This document shows, piece by piece, positions 8,023-12,014 of a stretch of DNA of 12,014 nt (within the stretch, counting starts at the first letter, position 1; each line of letters starts with the position of its first letter). The notes under the pieces were generated by a model. The model searched no databases. It was not told the origin of the DNA and saw only the letters and a list, made by a program, of their open reading frames with translations. The stretch covers positions 1 to 12,014 of the forward strand of contig CAUJII010000195.1 of the NCBI GenBank assembly GCA_963205035.1, given 5' to 3'. The position numbers and the translations under genes were made by a program. This stretch comes from Spirochaetota bacterium. Its GTDB lineage: Bacteria; Spirochaetota; Leptospiria; Turneriellales; Turneriellaceae.

Positions 8023-8892
8023 ATGGAATTTATTGTCGGCGACGCAAAAGAAAAACAGCGCCTAAACCAAATTGTTACAAAAAAAACAGCAGACGTCTCC
8101 GAAGACGATTTGCGCTTCATTGCAAACCGCATCCGCAAGAACATCGTCGAAATGATTTTTCAGGCAAACTCTGGGCATCCCGGTGGCCCCCTGGGATTGG
8201 CCGACATATATGCCTATCTCTATTTCAAAATCTTGAAACTCGAAGGTACTCAGCGCGATAGACTTCTTATTAGCAACGGCCACGTCTGCGCAGTTCGCTA
8301 TGCCAGCATGGCTGTCCGCGGACAAATTGAAGAAAGCGAACTCAAAACTTTCCGGCGTTTGGGTTCAAGACTCCAAGGCCACCCTTCGACAAAATACTTG
8401 CCCGAAGTCGAAAACTCGAGCGGCTCTTTGGGGCAGGGGCTTGCGAATGCAAGCGGCCTTGCGTTGGGACTGCGCTTCCAAAAGAATCCCGCTCGCGTCT
8501 TTTTAGGAATGTCTGACGGCGAATGCCAAGAAGGCATGACTTGGGAAGCCGCGATGGCGGCCGCGCACAACAAACTCACGAACATCCACCCGTTTTTGGA
8601 TTTCAACAACATCCAAATCGACGGCAAAGTCGAGAACGTCATGGGTGTCGAACCCCTCGATAAAAAATTTGAAAGCTTTGGCTGGAAAGTCCGCGTCGCA
8701 GACGGCCACGACTTTGGCGCCATCGAGTCTGCCTTTACTTGGTCTCTTCAAGACGAAGGTGCTCCCAAAATGATTCTCTTCAAGACAACTCTGGGCAAAG
8801 GCGTCTCTTTTATGGAACACAACCCCGATTGGCATGGCACCCCGCCCGCTCAGAAAGACCGCGACGCGGCTTTAGAAGAGCTCTCGGCGTAA
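8023..8892 (+). CDS. Transketolase, N-terminal (TPP pyrophosphate-binding) subunit
   Basis: Transketolase moves two-carbon ketol units between sugar phosphates in the pentose phosphate pathway, using thiamine diphosphate and a divalent metal. This 289-aa product matches the N-terminal half found as a separate subunit in many bacteria and archaea. Visible signatures are SGHPGGPLG (H52), ISNGHVCAVRYA, HPSTKYLP and SSGSLGQGLANASG, the TPP/metal motif from SDGECQEG (D165) to LDFNNIQIDG (N195), and a C-terminal KGVSFMEHNPDWHG. The usual SKGH is SNGH here. The C-terminal subunit, which supplies the pyrimidine-binding domain and is normally encoded immediately downstream, is absent: the next coding DNA is on the opposite strand. 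Alone this subunit should be inactive, so a partner must be encoded elsewhere or the locus has been broken by rearrangement. An alternative is a specialised TPP enzyme of the same superfamily. Confidence 0.93.
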   Translation: MEFIVGDAKEKQRLNQIVTKKTADVSEDDLRFIANRIRKNIVEMIFQANSGHPGGPLGLADIYAYLYFKILKLEGTQRDRLLISNGHVCAVRYASMAVRGQIEESELKTFRRLGSRLQGHPSTKYLPEVENSSGSLGQGLANASGLALGLRFQKNPARVFLGMSDGECQEGMTWEAAMAAAHNKLTNIHPFLDFNNIQIDGKVENVMGVEPLDKKFESFGWKVRVADGHDFGAIESAFTWSLQDEGAPKMILFKTTLGKGVSFMEHNPDWHGTPPAQKDRDAALEELSA

Positions 8893-9411
8893 CTCTGGGT
8901 GCGCGGCCGTTTTTGGAGCCTACTCAAAGGCTTATGCCCACGCCCATGGACAACGAGGAGTAAAAGTAGGGGATTTCTTTCGATGGTATATAGCCCAGAG
9001 CGAGTGTTGCCGTTAGGTTTAACTTGTGCGAAAATTTGTAGAGTATCATACTACCGACTTCGCCAATCGGCAGATAAAAAGCTTTGGCCTCGCGTCCTGA
9101 AAGCGTTCCTGTTACCAATCCCCCCGCAATAAACGCTACGACTTTGAATTTGTCGCTGGCGGAGTGCGGAAGGCAAACGGATCCATTTGCTAAGACAGAA
9201 CGCCGTGAAAGAAAATAAGGTTTCGCTGGATAAACTCCAAGTACTTCCAGAGGGACCACTATATTGGCAGGTCGTTGCAGTACAAAAATTGGATGCCCAC
9301 GCGATCAGCACAAGTGCACCCGCAGTGTCGCAGTTGCGGCTATTCTCAGACCCCGCGCCCGAAAAAATCCGGATTAAGTCGATGCGGGTCGCTCTACCCG
9401 ACGAGTAACAG
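8893..9411. other. Gap between the transketolase gene and the lipoprotein, holding only the barrel remnant
   Basis: About 520 bases separate the end of the + strand operon from the ancestral stop codon of the minus-strand lipoprotein at 9412. Apart from the barrel-like remnant there is no supported gene. There is no clear intrinsic terminator after the transketolase stop: the best stem nearby (GAGCC at about 8920 with GGCTT at 8933) is only about five pairs and lacks a following T run. This is also where the transketolase C-terminal subunit would be expected and is not found. Confidence 0.5.
8924..9259 (-). pseudogene. Possible C-terminal remnant of an outer-membrane beta-barrel protein
   Basis: This minus-strand frame is open from a TGA near 9305 down to a TGA at 8924-8926. 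Its only good start codon is a GTG at 9259, and it lacks a signal peptide. The second half alternates hydrophobic and polar residues in strand-like blocks (FKVVAFIAGGLVTG, AFYLPIGEVGSMILYKF, LNLTATLALGY, SSLSMGVGISL). This resembles the last strands of a small spirochaetal outer-membrane barrel, although it ends in Leu rather than Phe. No upstream frame supplies a continuous N-terminal half. It also contains a six-G run (9120-9125 on the complementary strand), a possible slippage site. I read it as a 5'-truncated or decayed gene downstream of the lipoprotein; it could also be chance open frame in non-coding DNA. Confidence 0.35.
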
Positions 9412-10942
9412 TTAGTGTTCGTACGCGCCGATATCCCACGATGCACCCTGCGGCCGCGCCCGTACCGGCGACAATGGTGTTGTTGCGGATGGCGGCCGCA
9501 CACGCGATGCAGTCGATGCCGGCCGTGTATTTATTTATCCCCGGCCCCACTACAGCACCCGCCGTAATTGTATTGTTGCTAACGACTGCCGCGCCGCCTT
9601 TGAGTTGAACACCATACGAATGCGTATTGCTACCACAGCCAGCGGCTCCTGTAATTCCCGCTCGGATGGTGTTGCCAATGAGCTTGAAAACCACATCGGC
9701 TCGAACACCAAAATTTGTGGCACCTGCGCAACCGGCTTGGTTTGAATTGCCACCGTCGATGGTATTGTTTCTGATTGTGGCGCTTCCGGCAGATACGTAC
9801 ACGCCCGCTGTGAATCCCGCGCCTTTTTGTGTTCCACCATTGATGGAACAATTTTGTACGGTGGGGTTGCCGCCGCTAATTCTAACGGCTACGGCGCTCG
9901 ATGGGTTGGTTTGGATGGTTGCACCGCCGTTAATGGTGTTATTCGTAATGTTTGGGTTCCCAGCACTTATCTCGATGCCGCTGGGCTTCGTTCCGTTAGA
10001 CGATCCAGTAATCCAGAACCCAGAAACGACCGTTGTGTTCGTTATCGCACCGCTACTGGATGTCACTGCGGCGACGTTTGCATTGGATGAAATAATGCTC
10101 GTTGTGTTCGCTGCAACGTTCCGCGTCCAATTTGCCGCTCTGTCGTAGCCTCCGTATAACGAAACGCCCGCCGCCAGTGTCACCGTTTCAGTGTACACTG
10201 CTTTACTCACGAGTACCGGGCGGGCGAGGCCCTCTGCTTGGCTTGCGGTAATTGCATTTTGGATCGTGAGCTTGGGCATATCCGAAGTACCGGGATTGGA
10301 ATCGCTCCCTGTCAACTGATCGACAAAAAATGCGTTCGCATTTTTCTCCGCCGTATTTGTGTCGTGGTTTCCGGCTTGATCGCGCGCGCGCACGACGAAA
10401 AAATACTGCGTCGCTGGAGTAAGCCCCGTAACCACATAGCTCGTAGCGCCCGGATTGCTTGTGTAAGTTGCAGCCGTATAGTTTTCCGCGCCTGTTGCCG
10501 TCGCTTGGTAAATATCGTAAACTATGTCAACCTGCGCAGAAGCGCCGTCTATAGCGCCGTTCCATGAAAGCGTTACCTGCGTGGCGGTATTTAGCGCTAC
10601 GCTCGCCAACCCCGAGAAAATAGGCGCGGTGTCGTCGCGGATAAGATTGAGCTGCGCAAAACCGACCGAGTTCCCCAAGGGCACGACGCAAATCCACACG
10701 GCGTTGTTACCGGCACTCAAAGCGGCTGCTCCAACTACAGAACTAATGGAGGCATAGGTGCTTGTTGTACCTGAGCTCAAAACAGTACCCGAGGTACAAT
10801 TGGAGGCGCCGACACGTACGCTATATTGGCCGTCGCGGTCGGCATGCCATGCGATGGTCGACTGTGTTACACCTGTAGTGCTAAGGTATCGACTAGATAT
10901 AGATTCTAAAGTTACTCCGCCGCTGGATAAGACACCGGCCAA
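9374..10942 (-). CDS. Fibronectin III / right-handed beta-helix (DUF1565-like) lipoprotein, reading frame damaged at both ends
   Basis: This is a secreted surface protein, probably lipid-anchored in the outer membrane, with roughly 500 intact codons. From the N-terminus: a Ser/Thr/Gly-rich beta region with Ig-like character (IAWHADRDGQYSVRVG); a fibronectin type III domain (about 110-205 from the TTG at 10942; DDTAPIFSGL, then LTPATQYFFVVRARDQAGN); a DUF1565-like entry (LTGSDSNPGTSDMPKLTIQNAI); then a parallel beta-helix of repeated turns with recurring NNTI / NCSI / GNTI positions (ITNNTINGG, IRNNTIDGG, SNNTITAG, IRNNTIVAG). The TTG at 10942 is merely the first start codon left open. The frame really extends upstream through a lipobox to an ATG at 11005 but is cut by a TAA. 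The 3' end is also frameshifted: the true stop is probably at 9412. Role unknown; adhesion or carbohydrate binding is usual speculation for such proteins. Similar architectures are common in Leptospirales. Confidence 0.82.
   Translation of the reverse strand: MAGVLSSGGVTLESISSRYLSTTGVTQSTIAWHADRDGQYSVRVGASNCTSGTVLSSGTTSTYASISSVVGAAALSAGNNAVWICVVPLGNSVGFAQLNLIRDDTAPIFSGLASVALNTATQVTLSWNGAIDGASAQVDIVYDIYQATATGAENYTAATYTSNPGATSYVVTGLTPATQYFFVVRARDQAGNHDTNTAEKNANAFFVDQLTGSDSNPGTSDMPKLTIQNAITASQAEGLARPVLVSKAVYTETVTLAAGVSLYGGYDRAANWTRNVAANTTSIISSNANVAAVTSSSGAITNTTVVSGFWITGSSNGTKPSGIEISAGNPNITNNTINGGATIQTNPSSAVAVRISGGNPTVQNCSINGGTQKGAGFTAGVYVSAGSATIRNNTIDGGNSNQAGCAGATNFGVRADVVFKLIGNTIRAGITGAAGCGSNTHSYGVQLKGGAAVVSNNTITAGAVVGPGINKYTAGIDCIACAAAIRNNTIVAGTGAAAGCIVGYRRVRTLTVTRRVERPAST
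9412..9448 (-). other. Frameshift site and ancestral C-terminus (DIGAYE) of the lipoprotein
   Basis: In the lipoprotein frame the last plausible residues are VAGTGAAAG; the frame then runs on as CIVGYRRVRTL to 9374, unlike a beta-helix. Removing one base of the C triplet at 9446-9448 (a GGG codon on the minus strand) gives ASWDIGAYEH and a TAA at 9412-9414. A DIG(A)(Y/F)E ending is, from memory, a recurrent last strand in DUF1565/right-handed beta-helix proteins of this type. This is the same kind of lesion, one extra G in GGG, as in the histidine kinase gene. Confidence 0.7.
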
Positions 10943-11005
10943 GGGAGCGGGAAAATCTTGGCATGCAGCTAATCCTATAAGTATTTAAGCCGTAAGGCGC
11001 ACCAT
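10943..11005 (-). other. Lipoprotein signal peptide with lipobox, interrupted by an in-frame stop
   Basis: Reading the minus strand in the lipoprotein frame from the ATG at 11005 gives MVRLTA, stop, then ILIGLAAC followed by QDFPAP. IGLAAC is a good lipobox, with Cys encoded at 10961-10963 as the expected +1 residue. The stop is TAA at 10985-10987 where a hydrophobic residue is expected; TTA (Leu) differs by one base. No ATG, GTG or TTG lies between the stop and the Cys, so an intact signal peptide cannot be made from the sequence as given unless ATA is used as a start. The segment therefore identifies the gene as a lipoprotein and indicates that it is inactivated, or that one base is wrong. 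Confidence 0.65.
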
Positions 11006-11012
11006 AGAGGCC

Positions 11013-11041
11013 AAGCTACCCCCTACATTTAAGCATGTCAA
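11013..11041 (-). promoter_or_regulatory. Weak candidate promoter upstream of the lipoprotein
   Basis: TTGACA (minus strand, 11036-11041) is followed after exactly 17 bases by TAGCTT (11013-11018), which matches only three positions of TATAAT. It lies just upstream of the ATG at 11005 and overlaps a G-rich AGGGGG stretch that could otherwise serve as a distant ribosome binding site, so both cannot be used in the ordinary way. The -35 match is perfect but the -10 is poor. Confidence 0.25.
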
Positions 11042-11082
11042 TCGATTTACGAGAAGTATTTATGCAACCCAGAGACATTGTG

Positions 11083-11100
11083 GCGCGTACGCGCGCGCGT
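11083..11100. repeat. 18-bp alternating purine-pyrimidine tract with a 12-bp palindrome
   Basis: The sequence from GCGCGTACGCGC to GCGCGT alternates purine and pyrimidine without a break for 18 bases, the pattern most prone to form Z-DNA. Its first 12 bases (11083-11094) are a perfect palindrome. It lies in the roughly 120-base non-coding gap between the antitoxin stop and the lipoprotein start, in otherwise ordinary DNA. No T run follows, so it is not a standard intrinsic terminator. Confidence 0.6.
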
Positions 11101-11127
11101 CAAACCTTGTTCTGTGCCGTACTGCAA

Positions 11128-11460
11128 TTATGCAACGATTGCATACTTTTCTGGCAGTTTATTGTCCCGATCTAACAAGTACAGCATTCTCTGAGCTGTG
11201 CCGTTTGCTTGATTGCGGCCATTTTCCCAAGCTTCAATAGTCTTCACGGAAACCCCCATGAGTAGAGCAAAGGATTTTTGGGTCATTTCGACCTTCGCAC
11301 GAATTCGTTTGATTTCATTGTGTTTGTAATGCGGAATAGGTTTAATATTCACTAATCTTTTTCGAACGCCAGGAACAAGCCGCCCGCGTTCAAAGGCAAC
11401 TGCTTGTTTAAGACCGCGAATTATGCTTTGGCCATATTCAGTTGTTTGCTTCTTTGCCAT
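11128..11460 (-). CDS. HigA/NadS-type antitoxin, XRE helix-turn-helix protein
   Basis: This 110-aa protein would bind and neutralise a RelE/HigB-type toxin and repress its own operon. It has a short N-terminal part (MAKKQTTEYGQSIIRGLKQA) followed by an XRE-type helix-turn-helix (about 48-100): IKRIRAKVEMTQKSFALLMG, VSVKTIEAWENGRNQANG and RMLYLLDRDN, the last being typical of HigA/NadS antitoxins. I chose the ATG at 11460 because AAGAGG lies about six bases upstream and family members start near this point. An in-frame upstream start at 11517 would add 19 residues that overlap the toxin gene. It follows the toxin by 16 bases on the same strand, the toxin-first order of HigBA modules. The frame is intact, unlike the toxin. 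It is more A+T-rich than the operon genes, which fits horizontal acquisition. Confidence 0.9.
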   Translation of the reverse strand: MAKKQTTEYGQSIIRGLKQAVAFERGRLVPGVRKRLVNIKPIPHYKHNEIKRIRAKVEMTQKSFALLMGVSVKTIEAWENGRNQANGTAQRMLYLLDRDNKLPEKYAIVA

Positions 11461-11476
11461 TTTGTACCTCTTGCTT

Positions 11477-11797
11477 TCAAAGTGTCTTAATGAGTTCCTT
11501 AATCTCTCTCTTTTCAAATTCAGTCAGATTTTCCTTCTGATTCTTCGAAAATGCAGCAATTAAGTAAACTTTCTCCTTGCGTACTATATCTACATAACAG
11601 ACTCTTGAACCACCGCGTTTCCCTCGACCTTTTGCCGCCCATCAAATCTTTCGCAGGCCACCAGTCCCTTGAATCAAGTCGCCATAATCAGGGTTCTTGC
11701 CAAGAAATTCTTCCAAAGCCCACAGATCTTCATCGGTTAAGCCTATTTTGCGCCAGCTTTTCGTAAAATTCGGTAATTCTACGAAGAGTCGAGTCAC
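11477..11797 (-). pseudogene. HigB/RelE-family toxin gene disrupted by an in-frame TGA at codon 52
   Basis: The intact product would be a 106-aa ribosome-dependent mRNA interferase of the RelE/HigB superfamily. Read from the GTG at 11797 (immediately after an in-frame TAA), the minus strand gives MTRLFVELPNFTKSWRK, LTDEDLWALEEFLGKNPDYG, LIQGTGGLRKI, stop, WAAKGRGKRGGSRVCYVD, KVYLIAAFSKNQKENL, TEFEKREIKELIKTL, then TGA at 11477. These are the family blocks in order: the GTGGLRKxRW core, GRGKRGGxRVxY, and the YLxxxFxKxxKxxLT motif. The internal stop (11642-11644) replaces the Arg of RKIRW; CGA to TGA is a single transition. Both halves are otherwise collinear with no frameshift. As given, only 51 residues would be made and the toxin should be inactive. 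Start choice is less certain because no clear ribosome binding site precedes the GTG. Confidence 0.85.
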
Positions 11798-11802
11798 TTA
11801 GG

Positions 11803-11833
11803 AAGATATGAACCCTATTAAATAGGATGTCAA
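11803..11833 (-). promoter_or_regulatory. Candidate toxin-antitoxin promoter
   Basis: On the minus strand a perfect TTGACA (11828-11833) stands upstream of the toxin start. Possible -10 elements are TATCTT (11803-11808, 19-base spacing, four of six matches) or TCATAT (11806-11811, 16-base spacing, three matches). The spacer is occupied by a perfect palindrome (11814-11826), as expected if an antitoxin binds over the promoter. Confidence 0.45.
11814..11826. promoter_or_regulatory. 13-bp palindromic operator candidate for the antitoxin
   Basis: CCTATT-A-AATAGG is a perfect inverted repeat with six-base arms and one central base. It lies directly between the candidate -35 and -10 of the toxin-antitoxin transcript, about 17 bases upstream of the toxin GTG. 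HigA-type antitoxins generally repress their own operons by binding short palindromes in the promoter, so this is the most likely operator. Confidence 0.5.
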
Positions 11834-12014
11834 GTAATTCTCAATTTCCTGAGCTCAGCAGTTGTCTGATAAAAAAATTTTGCGGTATGGCACTGAACGT
11901 CGCATAAACTTTGTTAGCGGCAGTGCCGCTCTTCTGAGAATCAGCCAAAATAGGACTTGCAAATTGAGTGAGCTAAGTGACTAGGCGGGAACTCGCGTAA
12001 GCTATTTCAAAAAG
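11834..12014. other. A+T-rich non-coding end of the window with hairpins
   Basis: No gene is supported here. The stretch contains a 10-bp perfect palindrome CTGAGCTCAG (11849-11858), a T/A-rich run around 11870, and a 15-bp perfect palindrome AGCGGCA-G-TGCCGCT (11916-11930). GGCACTG at 11889-11895 can pair with CAGTGCC at 11921-11927 as an alternative stem. CTAAGTGACT at 11973-11982 is the reverse complement of AGTCACTTAG at 11792-11801. These may belong to the upstream region of the toxin-antitoxin pair or to the edge of an acquired segment. Confidence 0.4.

Noticed and set aside
8893..8945. Intrinsic terminator after the transketolase gene
   Set aside because: Only a stem of about five pairs is present and no T run follows it. 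The TTTTT near 8910 is not preceded by a stable hairpin.
9051..9503. A 150-codon minus-strand open frame overlapping the lipoprotein end
   Set aside because: Its translation begins out of frame within the beta-helix codons and has no coherent domain. The overlapping beta-barrel-like frame is more protein-like.
9627..10148. A 173-codon + strand open frame opposite the lipoprotein
   Set aside because: It mirrors the repetitive Asn/Thr/Gly-rich codons of the beta-helix on the other strand and gives a low-complexity Pro/Val/Leu sequence without a domain.
11461..11517. Upstream start at 11517 for the antitoxin
   Set aside because: It would place 19 extra residues inside the toxin 3' end. The ATG at 11460 has a well-spaced AAGAGG and matches family start positions.
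11642..11644. Selenocysteine at the toxin TGA
   Set aside because: The family position is Arg, no SECIS-like hairpin was seen after the codon, and RelE/HigB toxins are not known selenoproteins.
11889..11930. Integron attC recombination site
   Set aside because: GTTAGCG and ACTGAAC only loosely resemble the GTTRRRY and RYYYAAC core sites. The inner distance is too short and there is no integrase or cassette array in the window.

Overview
The window looks like chromosomal DNA of a free-living or environmental Leptospirales spirochaete (Leptospira/Leptonema/Turneriella relatives), at moderate-to-low confidence. The clues are a long fibronectin-III plus right-handed beta-helix (DUF1565-like) surface lipoprotein whose ancestral C-terminus reads DIGAYE, a free-standing N-terminal transketolase subunit, and a multi-gene chemosensory and two-component operon. 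No rRNA, tRNA, CRISPR array, transposase or integrase was seen.

Positions 1-8892, + strand: seven tightly packed genes, probably one transcript. They are a 5'-truncated methyl-accepting chemotaxis protein; CheB (probable TTG start at 1029); CheR (overlaps CheB by one base); a 7-TM PAS-PAS histidine kinase (overlaps CheR by four bases); a REC-PAS-HisKA_3 hybrid kinase; an unrecognised 456-aa membrane-anchored protein; and the N-terminal (TPP-binding) subunit of a split transketolase. CheB and CheR would set the methylation state of a receptor, while the two kinases could form a phosphorelay (H535 of the first to D59 of the second). Neither CheA nor CheW is in the window.

Positions 8893-12014, everything on the - strand: an accessory-looking, partly decayed segment. 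From the transketolase end it holds a remnant resembling the C-terminal part of an outer-membrane beta-barrel; a beta-helix lipoprotein gene with a stop codon inside its signal peptide and a frameshift just before its natural end; a spacer with a Z-DNA-prone tract; and a HigBA-type toxin-antitoxin pair whose antitoxin is intact but whose toxin has a TGA at codon 52. A TTGACA element and a perfect palindrome lie upstream of the toxin. The DNA around the toxin-antitoxin pair is visibly more A+T-rich than the operon.

The main result is a set of four reading-frame lesions not obvious from the open frames alone: +1 frameshifts at GGG triplets in the histidine kinase and the lipoprotein, and nonsense codons in the lipoprotein signal peptide and the toxin. 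In each case the expected family sequence resumes exactly after the lesion. Three of the four fall in the last 2.6 kb, which fits gene decay there. The two GGG insertions could equally be homopolymer sequencing errors. I did not find a convincing wholly new system. The most unusual functional points are the missing partner of the transketolase subunit, the receptor-adaptation/two-kinase operon and the uncharacterised anchored protein inside it.
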